Of a stretch of DNA of 64,000 nt, positions 8,387 to 17,379 are shown piece by piece (within the stretch, counting starts at the first letter, position 1; each line of letters opens with the position of its first letter). Source of the DNA: Pseudomonas laurentiana (GTDB lineage: Bacteria > Pseudomonadota > Gammaproteobacteria > Pseudomonadales > Pseudomonadaceae). The position numbers and the translations under genes were made by a program. The DNA is taken from assembly GCF_014648275.1 (NCBI RefSeq), contig NZ_BMQU01000016.1, positions 80,975 through 144,974 on the forward strand, written 5' to 3'. The notes beneath the pieces are model-generated. The model was not told where the DNA came from, searched no databases, and was given only the letters and a program-made list of their open reading frames with translations.

Positions 8387-8418
8387 CCTGCAGGGGCAAA
8401 GCCTGTTGCCCCTGCAGG
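8387..8418. repeat. Intercistronic hairpin between acnD and prpF
   Basis: Perfect 13-bp stem CCTGCAGGGGCAA (8387-8399) / TTGCCCCTGCAGG (8406-8418) with a 6-nt loop and no T-tract. It starts 8 bp after the acnD stop and may stabilise the upstream mRNA or lower prpF expression. Confidence 0.8.
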
Positions 8419-8426
8419 CGCCTACA

Positions 8427-11018
8427 TCAATTGGCGCCAGTCGACTCGAGGAAGTCCTGTGCAAAGCGCTGCAATACACCGCCCGCTTCGTAGATCGACA
8501 CTTCTTCGCCCGTATCGAGACGGCAAGTGACCGGTACTTCGACCCGCTCGCCGTTCTTGCGGTTGATTACCAGCGTCAACGTGGCACGTGGCGTGCGTGA
8601 ACCCACCACATCGAACGTCTCGGTACCGTCGATGCCCAGGGTCTTGCGGTTGACACCCGGCTTGAACTCCAGCGGCAAGACACCCATGCCCACCAGGTTG
8701 GTACGGTGGATGCGCTCGAAGCCCTCGGCAACAATCGCTTCGACACCCGCCAGACGCACGCCCTTGGCCGCCCAGTCGCGGGACGAACCCTGACCATAGT
8801 CAGCACCCGCAACAATGATCAGCGGCTGCTTGCGCTCCATGTAGGTCTCGATGGCTTCCCACATGCGAGTGACCTTGCCTTCCGGCTCGATCCGCGCCAG
8901 CGAACCCTGTTTGACCTTACCGTTCTCCTGAACCATTTCGTTAAACAGTTTAGGGTTGGCGAAGGTCGCACGCTGGGCAGTCAGGTGGTCACCGCGGTGG
9001 GTTGCGTAAGAGTTGAAGTCCTCTTCAGGCAAGCCCATCTTGGCCAGGTATTCACCGGCAGCACTGTCCAGCATGATGGCGTTGGACGGCGACAGGTGGT
9101 CGGTGGTGATGTTGTCCGGCAACACTGCCAACGGACGCATGCCCTTGAGGGTACGCTCGCCCGCCAAGGCACCTTCCCAGTAGGGAGGACGACGGATATA
9201 GGTACTCATTGGACGCCAGTCATACAGCGGGTCGACTTTCGGACCGGTGTCTTCGTGGATGGCGAACATCGGAATGTAGACCTTGCGGAACTGCTCTGGC
9301 TTCACCGACGCCTTGACCACGGCATCGATCTCTTCGTCAGTCGGCCAGAGGTCCTTCAGGCGGATTTCCTTGCCATCGACCACGCCCAGCACATCCTTCT
9401 CGATATCGAAACGGATGGTACCGGCAATGGCGTAAGCAACCACCAGCGGTGGCGATGCCAGGAAAGCCTGCTTGGCATACGGGTGAATACGGCCATCGAA
9501 GTTACGGTTACCCGACAGCACTGCCGTGGCGTACAGGTCGCGATCGATGATTTCCTGCTGAATTTTCGGGTCCAGCGCACCGGACATGCCGTTACAGGTG
9601 GTGCAGGCGAACGCCACGATACCAAAGCCCATCTGCTCCAGCTCGGACGTCAGGCCGGCTTCATCCAGGTACAGGGCTACCGCTTTGGAGCCTGGCGCCA
9701 GCGAGGACTTCACCCATGGCTTACGGGTCAGGCCCAGCTTGTTCGCATTACGTGCCAGCAGGCCGGCAGCAATGACGTTGCGCGGGTTGCTGGTGTTGGT
9801 GCAACTGGTGATGGCGGCAATAATTACAGCGCCATCGGGCATCTGACCAGGGACTTCTTCCCACTGACCAGCAATGCCTTTGGCAGCCAGATCACTGGTT
9901 GCCACGCGAGCATGCGGGTTGGAGGGGCCGGCCATGTTGCGCACGACGCTCGACAGGTCAAAACGCAGCACACGCTCGTACTCGGCCTGCGCCAGGCTGT
10001 CGGACCACAGGCCCGCGACCTTCGCATAGGTTTCGACCAGCTTCACTTGCTCGTCTTCACGACCCGTGAGCTTCAGGTAGTCGATGGTTTGCTGGTCAAT
10101 GGAGAACATCGCCGCCGTGGCGCCGTATTCCGGAGCCATGTTGGAGATCGTTGCGCGGTCACCCAGGGTCAGTGCACGTGCGCCCTCGCCATAGAACTCA
10201 AGGTAGGCACCCACGACCTTTTCCTTACGCAGGAATTCGGTCAGCGCCAGCACCACGTCGGTGGCAGTAATGCCCGGCTGTGGCTTGCCCGACAACTCGA
10301 CACCAATGATATCCGGCAGGCGCATCCAGGATGCGCGACCCAACATCACGTTCTCGGCTTCCAGGCCACCAACGCCAATGGCGATCACGCCCAGGGCGTC
10401 GACATGCGGCGTGTGGCTGTCAGTACCAACCAGCGTATCCGGGAAGGCCACACCGTCTGTACCGTGAATCACCGGCGACATCCGCTCCAGGTTGATCTGG
10501 TGCATGATGCCATTGCCTGGCGGAATCACATCGACGTTCTTGAACGCCTGCTTGGTCCAGTTGATGAAGTGGAAACGGTCTTCGTTGCGACGGTCCTCGA
10601 TGGCGCGGTTCTTGGCGAAGGCGTCCGGATCGAAGCCACCACACTCTACGGCCAACGAGTGGTCGACGATCAGTTGTACCGGTACTACCGGGTTGACCTT
10701 GGCCGGGTCACCGCCCATGTCGGCGATGGCGTCGCGCAGACCCGCCAGGTCGACCAGTGCGGTCTGGCCGAGAATGTCATGGCACACCACCCGCGCAGGG
10801 AACCAGGGGAAGTCGAGGTCGCGCTTGCGCTCGATCAACTGGCTCAGTGAAGCGTTCAGGGTGGCCGGGTCGCAACGGCGAACCAGGTTTTCTGCCAATA
10901 CGCGGGAGGTGTAGGGCAGTTTGTCGTAGGCGCCGGGCTGAATCGCATCGACAGCCGCACGGGCGTCAAAGTAATCCAGGCGGGTGCCGGGCAGGTTCTT
11001 GCGAAATGCTGTGTTCAT
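8427..11018 (-). CDS. acnD: Fe/S-dependent 2-methylisocitrate dehydratase AcnD
   Basis: 863 residues, an AcnA/AcnD-type aconitase that dehydrates 2-methylcitrate to 2-methyl-trans-aconitate in propionate catabolism. Aconitase signatures are clear: the Fe-S cysteines in ITSCTNTSNP and ACTTCNGMSG, the substrate-binding GSRTPRATLTLV and GADYGQGSSRDWAAKG in the C-terminal swivel domain. The neighbourhood (prpB, prpC upstream, prpF downstream) separates AcnD from housekeeping AcnA. The start at 11018 gives MNTAFRKNLPGTRLDYFD as in homologues; the frame is open further upstream but would run into prpC. Confidence 0.96.
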   Translation of the reverse strand: MNTAFRKNLPGTRLDYFDARAAVDAIQPGAYDKLPYTSRVLAENLVRRCDPATLNASLSQLIERKRDLDFPWFPARVVCHDILGQTALVDLAGLRDAIADMGGDPAKVNPVVPVQLIVDHSLAVECGGFDPDAFAKNRAIEDRRNEDRFHFINWTKQAFKNVDVIPPGNGIMHQINLERMSPVIHGTDGVAFPDTLVGTDSHTPHVDALGVIAIGVGGLEAENVMLGRASWMRLPDIIGVELSGKPQPGITATDVVLALTEFLRKEKVVGAYLEFYGEGARALTLGDRATISNMAPEYGATAAMFSIDQQTIDYLKLTGREDEQVKLVETYAKVAGLWSDSLAQAEYERVLRFDLSSVVRNMAGPSNPHARVATSDLAAKGIAGQWEEVPGQMPDGAVIIAAITSCTNTSNPRNVIAAGLLARNANKLGLTRKPWVKSSLAPGSKAVALYLDEAGLTSELEQMGFGIVAFACTTCNGMSGALDPKIQQEIIDRDLYATAVLSGNRNFDGRIHPYAKQAFLASPPLVVAYAIAGTIRFDIEKDVLGVVDGKEIRLKDLWPTDEEIDAVVKASVKPEQFRKVYIPMFAIHEDTGPKVDPLYDWRPMSTYIRRPPYWEGALAGERTLKGMRPLAVLPDNITTDHLSPSNAIMLDSAAGEYLAKMGLPEEDFNSYATHRGDHLTAQRATFANPKLFNEMVQENGKVKQGSLARIEPEGKVTRMWEAIETYMERKQPLIIVAGADYGQGSSRDWAAKGVRLAGVEAIVAEGFERIHRTNLVGMGVLPLEFKPGVNRKTLGIDGTETFDVVGSRTPRATLTLVINRKNGERVEVPVTCRLDTGEEVSIYEAGGVLQRFAQDFLESTGAN

Positions 11019-11068
11019 GGCGCGGGACTCAATCACGGAAAGGTCAGCGGTAGGTAACGCTGAACAGC

Positions 11069-11103
11069 GCCTGCAGGAGCCGGCCTCGCCGGGCCCTGCA
11101 GGC
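11069..11103. repeat. REP-like hairpin between prpC and acnD
   Basis: GCCTGCAGG (11069-11077) pairs with CCTGCAGGC (11095-11103), with an inner GCCGG / CCGG pair. It lies in the 109-bp prpC-acnD gap and resembles the hairpin before prpF. Confidence 0.75.
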
Positions 11104-11127
11104 ACATCCTGTTCAGCTTCACCCTTC

Positions 11128-12255
11128 TCAGCGTTGCTCGATTGGCACGAACTTACGCTGTTCAACGCCGGTGTACTCGGCGCTTGGACGAATGATGCGG
11201 TTGTTGCCACGCTGCTCGAAGACATGAGCAGCCCAGCCGGTCAGGCGCGAGCACACGAAGATCGGCGTGAACAGCTTGGTCGGAATACCCATGAAGTGGT
11301 AAGCCGAGGCATGGTAGAAGTCAGCGTTCGGGAACAGACGCTTCTGCTCCCACATGGTCTTGTCGATGGCTTCGGATACCGGATACAGCACGGTGTCGCC
11401 CATTTCATCGGCCAGTTGCTTGGCCCAACCCTTGATCACTTCGTTGCGCGGGTCAGACTCTTTGTAGATCGCATGGCCGAAGCCCATGATCTTGTCTTTG
11501 CGCTCCAGCATGGCCAAGGTGCCGCTGATGGCATCCTCAGGCGTGGAGAAACGCTCGATCATTTCCATGGCTGCCTCGTTGGCGCCGCCATGCAGCGGGC
11601 CACGCAGCGAACCAATGGCTGCGGTGATGCAGGAATACAGGTCCGAGAGCGTCGAGGCACAGACACGCGCAGTGAACGTCGAGGCGTTGAACTCGTGCTC
11701 TGCATAAAGAATCAGCGAAACGTTCATCACCTTGACGTGCAGCTCGCTCGGCTTCTTGTCATGCAGCAGGTGCAGGAAGTGACCACCCAGGGTCTCTTCA
11801 TCACTGACACAATTGATGCGTACGCCATCGTGGGTGAAGCGGTACCAGTAGCACATGATGGCCGGGAAAACCGCCAGCAGACGATCGGTCTTTTCACGTT
11901 GCTGCTCGAACGTCAGCTCAGGCTCCAGGGTGCCCAGTACCGAACAGCCGGTACGCATGACATCCATCGGATGGGCCGCTGCAGGAATACGCTCCAGCAC
12001 TTCCTTCAACGCCTGCGGCAGGTCGCGCAGGGTCTTCAGCTTGCTCTGATAGGCAGCCAGCTGCGCCTTGGTCGGCAGCTCTCCGTAGAGCAGCAGGTAG
12101 GCAACTTCTTCGAACAAAGCGTGCTCGGCAAGCTCGCGCACATCATAGCCGCGGTAGGTCAGGCCGGCACCGGCCTGGCCTACGGTAGACAGTGCGGTTT
12201 GCCCGGCGACTTGACCGCGCAGGCCGGCACCGCTGAGTACTTTTGCTTCGGCCAT
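11128..12255 (-). CDS. prpC: 2-methylcitrate synthase PrpC
   Basis: 375 residues, the short citrate-synthase type used for propionyl-CoA plus oxaloacetate condensation, the first step of the methylcitrate cycle. The catalytic residues sit in GPLHGGANE, GFGHAIYKESDPR and NADFYHASAYHFMGIP, as in 2-methylcitrate synthases. Citrate synthase GltA is longer. The gene follows prpB after 64 bp and has GGAG before its ATG. The gene order prpR-prpB-prpC-acnD-prpF is the usual pseudomonad arrangement. Confidence 0.96.
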   Translation of the reverse strand: MAEAKVLSGAGLRGQVAGQTALSTVGQAGAGLTYRGYDVRELAEHALFEEVAYLLLYGELPTKAQLAAYQSKLKTLRDLPQALKEVLERIPAAAHPMDVMRTGCSVLGTLEPELTFEQQREKTDRLLAVFPAIMCYWYRFTHDGVRINCVSDEETLGGHFLHLLHDKKPSELHVKVMNVSLILYAEHEFNASTFTARVCASTLSDLYSCITAAIGSLRGPLHGGANEAAMEMIERFSTPEDAISGTLAMLERKDKIMGFGHAIYKESDPRNEVIKGWAKQLADEMGDTVLYPVSEAIDKTMWEQKRLFPNADFYHASAYHFMGIPTKLFTPIFVCSRLTGWAAHVFEQRGNNRIIRPSAEYTGVEQRKFVPIEQR

Positions 12256-12319
12256 TGCTTTTCTCCAATCTTGAATTTGTTATGGGAAACGGACGCTAAT
12301 TACGGGTTCAAGCCTTCAC

Positions 12320-13210
12320 TCAGCTCTTTTTCTGAGCGAACAGGGCATCAAGCTTCTGCTCGAACACGTGGTAATCAATGGCGTCGTACAGCTCCATGCG
12401 GGTTTGCATGGTGTCGACAACATTCTTCTGGGTACCGTCGCGACGCAGTGCGTTGTAGACGTTTTCAGCGGCCTTGTTCATGGCACGGAACGCCGACAGC
12501 GGGTACAGCGCCAGCGAAACATCGGCCGACGCCAGCTCTTCAGTGGTGTACAGCGGCGTCGCGCCGAACTCGGTGATGTTGGCCAGAATCGGCGCTTTCA
12601 CCCGGGCAGCGAAGGTCCGGTACATCTCCAGCTCAGTGATCGCCTCTGGGAAGATCATGTCCGCACCCGCCTCGATGCAGGCCGCCGCGCGGTCCAGGGC
12701 AGATTCCAGGCCTTCTACGGCCAGCGCGTCAGTACGCGCCATGATCACGAAGCTGTCGTCGGTACGGGCATCAACTGCTGCCTTGATGCGGTCAACCATC
12801 TCCTGCTGCGAGACGATTTCTTTGTTCGGGCGGTGACCGCAGCGCTTGGCACCCACCTGGTCCTCGATGTGAATCGCGGCAGCACCGAACTTGATCATCG
12901 ACTTGACGGTACGCGCCACGTTGAATGCCGAGGAGCCAAAGCCGGTGTCGACATCCACCAGCAGCGGCAGGTCGCACACATCGGTAATACGGCGCACGTC
13001 GGTCAGCACGTCATCCAGACCGGTAATGCCCAGGTCAGGCAAACCGAGAGAGCCGGCCGCAACACCGCCACCGGACAGGTAGATCGCCTTGAAACCGGCA
13101 CGCTTGGCCAAGAGGGCATGGTTGGCGTTGATCGCCCCTACCACTTGCAGAGGGTGCTCGGTAGCGACCGCGTCGCGAAAGCGCTGGCCGGGACTGCTTT
13201 TCTGACTCAT
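12320..13210 (-). CDS. prpB: 2-methylisocitrate lyase PrpB
   Basis: 296 residues, member of the isocitrate lyase / PEP mutase superfamily. It cleaves 2-methylisocitrate to pyruvate and succinate, the last step of the methylcitrate cycle. The catalytic KRCGH motif is at 122-126 (nucleophilic acid-base Cys124), with metal-binding acidic residues in VDVDTGFG (about 85-92). The ATG overlaps the stop of the regulator gene by 4 bp (ATGA), so the two are translationally coupled. The C-terminal FAQKKS tail is typical. Confidence 0.96.
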   Translation of the reverse strand: MSQKSSPGQRFRDAVATEHPLQVVGAINANHALLAKRAGFKAIYLSGGGVAAGSLGLPDLGITGLDDVLTDVRRITDVCDLPLLVDVDTGFGSSAFNVARTVKSMIKFGAAAIHIEDQVGAKRCGHRPNKEIVSQQEMVDRIKAAVDARTDDSFVIMARTDALAVEGLESALDRAAACIEAGADMIFPEAITELEMYRTFAARVKAPILANITEFGATPLYTTEELASADVSLALYPLSAFRAMNKAAENVYNALRRDGTQKNVVDTMQTRMELYDAIDYHVFEQKLDALFAQKKS

Positions 13211-13917
13211 GACTCACCTCGTGGGCTGTTAGCGTCCAGGTAATGACGCTCGATATTGCGTTTGGAGGCGCCGATATGACGGCGCATCAGGAGCTCGGCC
13301 AATTCACCGTCACGGTCGGCGATGGCATCGAGAATGCGGTGGTGCTCGGCAAACGCCTGGCGTGGCCGATTGGGCGTTGCGGAAAACTGGATGCGGTACA
13401 TGCGCACCAACTGATACAGCTCGCCGCAGAGCATCTGCACCAAGGTGCGGTTGCCACTGCCTTGAATGATTCGGTAATGGAAGTCGAAATCGCCCTCTTG
13501 CTGGTAGTAACCCAGCCCGGCCTGGAAGGTGGCGTCGCGCTCATGGGTATCAAGCACCCGGCGCAGCTCGTCGATCTCGGCTACGCTCATGCGTTCGGCG
13601 GCCAGGCGACAGGCCATGCCTTCGAGGGATTCGCGGATTTCGTACAACTCGATCAACTCGGCATGGCTGAGGGAAACCACCCGTGCGCCGACATGAGGAA
13701 CCCGCACCAGCAGGCGCTGGCCCTCCAGGCGGTGAATCGCCTCACGCAAAGGCCCACGGCTAATACCGTAGGTACGCGCCAGCTCCGGCTCGGAAATCTT
13801 GCTGCCCGGCGCGATTTCGCCCTTGACGATGGCAGCCTGAATACGCCTGAAAACGTTCTCGGAAAGGGTTTCCGAATCATCCTGCGTAACGCCGGGTGCT
13901 TGGGTTGCGTCCAGCAT
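13207..13917 (-). CDS. prpR: GntR-family (FadR subfamily) regulator of the prp operon
   Basis: 236 residues. An N-terminal winged helix (about 18-85, with [20 protein letters not shown] as recognition region) is followed by an all-helical FCD ligand-binding domain (about 95-225) with the metal/carboxylate-binding histidines typical of the family (FHYR, HH, RRHI). It is the first gene of the prp operon and overlaps prpB by 4 bp, so it should control its own operon, probably responding to methylcitrate or methylisocitrate. The palindrome ATTGTCGACAAT lies 74 bp upstream. The start at 13917 (MLDATQAPG) is chosen; the longer frame runs through the promoter. The symbol follows use in some species; it is unrelated to the sigma-54 activator PrpR of enterics. 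Confidence 0.88.
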   Translation of the reverse strand: MLDATQAPGVTQDDSETLSENVFRRIQAAIVKGEIAPGSKISEPELARTYGISRGPLREAIHRLEGQRLLVRVPHVGARVVSLSHAELIELYEIRESLEGMACRLAAERMSVAEIDELRRVLDTHERDATFQAGLGYYQQEGDFDFHYRIIQGSGNRTLVQMLCGELYQLVRMYRIQFSATPNRPRQAFAEHHRILDAIADRDGELAELLMRRHIGASKRNIERHYLDANSPRGES

Positions 13918-13990
13918 ATTGTTGACACCTTCAAAATCGATGGAGCCAAAACTAGCCAAATAAGCAGCAACAGTCAAAGACAAAATAAAT

Positions 13991-14002
13991 ATTGTCGACA
14001 AT
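13991..14002. promoter_or_regulatory. Palindromic operator for the prp regulator
   Basis: Perfect 12-bp palindrome ATTGTCGACAAT in the AT-rich prp promoter region, of the TTGT-N-ACAA type bound by FadR-subfamily GntR proteins. It is the only such site in the window's prp region. Confidence 0.75.
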
Positions 14003-14050
14003 CGTCTAATAACGAACGCAAAGGCCATCCCCATGGTCTGATGCCAGCCG

Positions 14051-14079
14051 CTGGCACATGCACACCAGCGTGATAGAAT
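14051..14079 (+). promoter_or_regulatory. Sigma-70 promoter candidate for the protease / 7TM / ATP-grasp operon
   Basis: -35 CTGGCA (14051-14056), 17-bp spacer, -10 TAGAAT (14074-14079). It predicts a leader of about 118 nt before the ATG at 14204. Confidence 0.5.
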
Positions 14080-14203
14080 GCCGCCGCTCCTTTGGGGCAT
14101 GGATAGTGTGTCTGTCATCTTTTTATGGCAGATGAACGAGGAAGGTTGCGCAGTACTGCCAGTCGCCTTGACCCGAACATCGCACAGCACCGCGCCAGGA
14201 TTT

Positions 14204-14740
14204 ATGAGACTCACGCCCCTTCTACTGTTGCTCAGCCTTTGTTTTCTGCCGGCCCTGAGCCAAGCCAATGACAAGACCGTCTACGGCCTTAATGAATATG
14301 CCCGCCTTGCCGATATCGACCTTGAAGTTGCCGCCAAGCTCGACACTGGCGCCAAGACGGCCTCGCTCAGCGCCCGAGACATCAAGCGCTTCAAGCGCAA
14401 TGGCGAATCCTGGGTGCGCTTCTACCTGGCCATCGATGCGGCTCATTCGCACCCGATAGAACGCCCACTGGCCCGCGTCAGCAAAATCAAGCGACGGGCT
14501 GGCGACTACAACGCGGATGAAGGCAAGGCATACACCGCCCGCCCCGTCATCGCCCTGAACATCTGCATGGGGAACACCTTGCGCAGCATCGAAGTGAACC
14601 TCACCGACCGTAGCGCGTTCCAATACCCGCTGCTGATCGGTTCCGAAGCGCTCAAACACTTCGACGCCCTGGTTGACCCAAGCCTTAAATACGCTGCCGG
14701 CAAACCCGCCTGCGCCACCGCCGCTCATACCGCAGAGTAA
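14204..14740 (+). CDS. Retropepsin-like aspartic protease family protein (PF05618), exported
   Basis: 178 residues. A clear signal peptide (about 1-21, ending ALSQA) precedes a single retropepsin-like domain. The active-site region is AKLDTGAKTASLSA (aspartate in D-T-G), the hallmark of this family, which is annotated as putative ATP-dependent zinc protease although the fold is aspartic-protease-like. It should act in the periplasm. The next two genes follow with 5-bp spacing and a 1-bp overlap, so the three form an operon. The ATG at 14204 has AGGA before it and places the signal peptide at the N-terminus; the in-frame ATG at 14099 would bury it. Substrate unknown. Confidence 0.85.
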   Translation: MRLTPLLLLLSLCFLPALSQANDKTVYGLNEYARLADIDLEVAAKLDTGAKTASLSARDIKRFKRNGESWVRFYLAIDAAHSHPIERPLARVSKIKRRAGDYNADEGKAYTARPVIALNICMGNTLRSIEVNLTDRSAFQYPLLIGSEALKHFDALVDPSLKYAAGKPACATAAHTAE

Positions 14741-14745
14741 AACCG

Positions 14746-16275
14746 ATGCGCTCTCTTACCCTTCACCTCAAAGTCCTGATCACCGTTCTGGTGTTGCTGG
14801 GCGTATTGGTTACGGCCTACCAGATATTCTTCCTCGGCATTCCCGTGACCGAAGACGAGACGGACGACCTGTGGAACATCGACGCCAAGGTCGAGTTCGT
14901 CGCCAGCGCGAAAGACCCGGTCAAGGTCCAGATGTTCGTGCCACCGCTGAGCAGTGACTATGTCAGCCTCAACGAGAGCTTCATCTCCAACAACTATGGT
15001 GTCAGCGTCAACCGTGTCGACGGCAACCGCAAGGTGACCTGGTCGGCCCGTCGCGCCAGCGGCAACCAGACCCTCTACTACCGCCTGGTCCTGACCAAGC
15101 GCTACAGCGCCGAGAAACCCAAGGCCAAAGGCCCCACGTTCCGTGACAGCCTGCCGGTCGAAGGCCCGGAAAAAATCGCTGCCGAAGCGTTGATGGCCCC
15201 AATTCGCCAGCATTCGGCAGATGTCGAGACGTTTGTCAGCGAAACCATCAAGCGCGTCAACAACGTCAACGACGACAACGTCAAACTGCTGCTGGCCGGT
15301 GATACCTCAAGCCTGCGCAAGGCCAAGATCATCGACCTGCTGCTGTCGATTGCGCACGTGCCGATCGAGAAGGTCCATACCATCCGCCTGCTGGCCGACC
15401 AGCCACAAACCCCTGAACTGTGGCTGCGCAGCTTCAACGGTACCGAATGGCTGTACTTCAACCCGGACACCGGCGAACAAGGCCTGCCGAGCGATCGCCT
15501 GCTGTGGTGGACCGGCGATGACAACCTGATCACCGTCGATGGCGGCAAGAAAGCCAACGTCAGCTTCAGCCTGAACAACAGCGAGATGAACGCCATCCGC
15601 CTGGCCAAGCTGACCGACGAGAACACCGACGCCGACTTCCTTGAGTACTCGCTCTACGGCCTGCCGCTGCAGACCCAGCAGACGTTCATGATCATGGTCA
15701 TGATTCCGATCGGCGTCCTGGTGATCCTGATCCTGCGCAACCTGATCGGCCTGCAGACCCTCGGCACCTTTACCCCGGTACTGATCGCCCTGGCCTTCCG
15801 CGAAACCCAGCTGGGCTTCGGCATTATCCTGTTCACCATCATTACCGCACTGGGCCTGTCACTGCGCTCGTACCTTGAGCACCTGAAGCTGCAGATGTTG
15901 CCGCGCCTGTCGGTGGTGTTGACCTTCGTCGTGGTATTGATTGCCGCCATCAGCCTGTTCAGCCACAAGCTCGGCCTGGAGCGCGGCCTGTCGGTCGCAC
16001 TCTTCCCGATGGTGATCCTGACCATGACCATCGAGCGCCTGTCGATTACCTGGGAAGAGCGTGGCGGCGGCCATGCGATGAAAGTAGCCGTCGGCACCCT
16101 GTTCGCTGCCTCGGTCGCGCACCTGCTGATGAGCGTGCCGGAGCTGGTGTACTTCGTCTTCACCTTCCCGGCGGTACTGCTGATTCTGGTGGGCTTCATG
16201 CTGGCAATGGGCCGTTATCGCGGCTACCGCCTGACGGAGCTGGTCCGCTTCAAAGCCTTTGTGAAGGACGCCTGA
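14746..16275 (+). CDS. Inactive transglutaminase fused to seven transmembrane helices
   Basis: 509 residues. One N-terminal membrane helix (about 8-29) leads to a periplasmic domain (30-300) of the Transglut_i_TM type (PF14400): a transglutaminase-like fold without the Cys-His-Asp triad. The C-terminal 200 residues hold about seven hydrophobic helices (PF14402 type), with LRNLIGLQTLGTFTPVLIAL in the first part. The role is unknown, but the family occurs almost always beside an ATP-grasp ligase and a retropepsin-like protease, as here. It probably forms the membrane core of an envelope peptide- or polymer-modifying system. It ends by a TGATG overlap with the next gene. Confidence 0.88.
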   Translation: MRSLTLHLKVLITVLVLLGVLVTAYQIFFLGIPVTEDETDDLWNIDAKVEFVASAKDPVKVQMFVPPLSSDYVSLNESFISNNYGVSVNRVDGNRKVTWSARRASGNQTLYYRLVLTKRYSAEKPKAKGPTFRDSLPVEGPEKIAAEALMAPIRQHSADVETFVSETIKRVNNVNDDNVKLLLAGDTSSLRKAKIIDLLLSIAHVPIEKVHTIRLLADQPQTPELWLRSFNGTEWLYFNPDTGEQGLPSDRLLWWTGDDNLITVDGGKKANVSFSLNNSEMNAIRLAKLTDENTDADFLEYSLYGLPLQTQQTFMIMVMIPIGVLVILILRNLIGLQTLGTFTPVLIALAFRETQLGFGIILFTIITALGLSLRSYLEHLKLQMLPRLSVVLTFVVVLIAAISLFSHKLGLERGLSVALFPMVILTMTIERLSITWEERGGGHAMKVAVGTLFAASVAHLLMSVPELVYFVFTFPAVLLILVGFMLAMGRYRGYRLTELVRFKAFVKDA

Positions 16276-17255
16276 TGTTCGGTCTCTGGAAAACCTGGAA
16301 AGCCCTAGAGGCCCGGGGCATCATGGGTATCAACCGGCGCAATGCGGACTACGTCCTCAAATACAACAAGCGCCACCTGTACCCGATCGTCGACGACAAG
16401 ATCATCACCAAGGAGCGTGCGATCAAGGCCGGCATCCATGTGCCGGAAATGTACGGGATCATCTCCACCGAGAAAGAGATCGAAAAACTCGACGAGATCA
16501 TCGGCGGGCGCAGCGATTTCGTCATCAAGCCAGCCCAAGGGGCTGGCGGTGATGGCATTCTGGTGATCGCCGACCGCTTCGAGAACCGCTACCGGACCGT
16601 CTCGGGCAAGATCATCAGCCACGAGGAGATCGAGCACCAGATCTCCAGCATTCTGACCGGCCTGTATTCCCTCGGCGGGCACCGCGACCGGGCACTGATC
16701 GAGTACCGGGTCACCCCCGACCAGATCTTCAAGAGCATCAGCTACGAAGGTGTGCCGGACATCCGCATCATCGTCCTGATGGGCTACCCGGTCATGGCCA
16801 TGCTGCGCCTGCCGACGCGCCAGTCCGGCGGCAAGGCCAACCTGCACCAAGGGGCCATCGGGGTCGGGGTCGACCTCGCCACCGGGCTCACCCTGCGCGG
16901 CACATGGCTGAACAACATCATCAGCAAGCACCCGGACACCACCAACGCGGTGGACGGCGTGCAACTGCCCAACTGGGACGGTTTCATGAAACTGGCAGCC
17001 GGTTGCTATGAACTGTGCGGCCTGGGCTACATCGGTGTCGACATGGTGCTGGACCAGGACAAGGGCCCACTGATCCTCGAGCTCAACGCCCGCCCCGGCC
17101 TGAACATTCAGATCGCCAACGATTGCGGCCTGACCCAGCGCACCCACGCCATCGAGGCACACCTGGAAGCACTGGCGAAAAACGGCGTGAAAGAAACCGT
17201 GGAGGAGCGGGTTCGCTTCGCCCAGGAGCTGTTCGGTCACGTGCCGAACGCCTGA
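16275..17255 (+). CDS. ATP-grasp ligase-like protein (alpha-L-glutamate ligase related, PF14397)
   Basis: 326 residues, cytosolic, RimK-like ATP-grasp enzyme of the ATPgrasp_ST family. Nucleotide-binding segments are visible: DFVIKPAQGAGGDGILV (about 87-103), a central DIRIIVLMGYPVMAMLRLP and the metal-binding C-terminal LILELNARPGLNIQIAN. Members are predicted to form amide or peptide bonds using ATP, but no substrate is established. Its start codon overlaps the stop of the 7TM gene, so it is co-translated. A 11-bp hairpin without T-tract follows. Confidence 0.87.
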   Translation: MFGLWKTWKALEARGIMGINRRNADYVLKYNKRHLYPIVDDKIITKERAIKAGIHVPEMYGIISTEKEIEKLDEIIGGRSDFVIKPAQGAGGDGILVIADRFENRYRTVSGKIISHEEIEHQISSILTGLYSLGGHRDRALIEYRVTPDQIFKSISYEGVPDIRIIVLMGYPVMAMLRLPTRQSGGKANLHQGAIGVGVDLATGLTLRGTWLNNIISKHPDTTNAVDGVQLPNWDGFMKLAAGCYELCGLGYIGVDMVLDQDKGPLILELNARPGLNIQIANDCGLTQRTHAIEAHLEALAKNGVKETVEERVRFAQELFGHVPNA

Positions 17256-17260
17256 TGCAC

Positions 17261-17294
17261 CGCCCTGAGGGCACACAAACGTACCCTCAGGGCG
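17261..17294. terminator. Hairpin after the ATP-grasp operon
   Basis: CGCCCTGAGGG (17261-17271) / CCCTCAGGGCG (17284-17294), 12-nt loop, only 5 bp after the stop codon; no T-tract, so termination is uncertain. Confidence 0.6.
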
Positions 17295-17379
17295 ACACCT
17301 GGCACCTCAATCACGCACCCACCTCTAGGAGCAACGCCTGCAGAGGACTACAATTCGCTCCCCGTCCTGACAGCTCTTG

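Noticed and set aside
8706-10850. 714-residue open frame on the plus strand opposite acnD
   Set aside because: Antisense shadow of acnD with low-complexity composition and no domain.
11019-11225. N-terminal extension of acnD into prpC
   Set aside because: Would overlap the end of prpC, is low-complexity and absent from aconitases; the ATG at 11018 gives the normal N-terminus.
17261-17294. Riboswitch or attenuator before pabB
   Set aside because: Only a simple hairpin is visible, directly after the preceding stop codon; no conserved aptamer motif was recognised.
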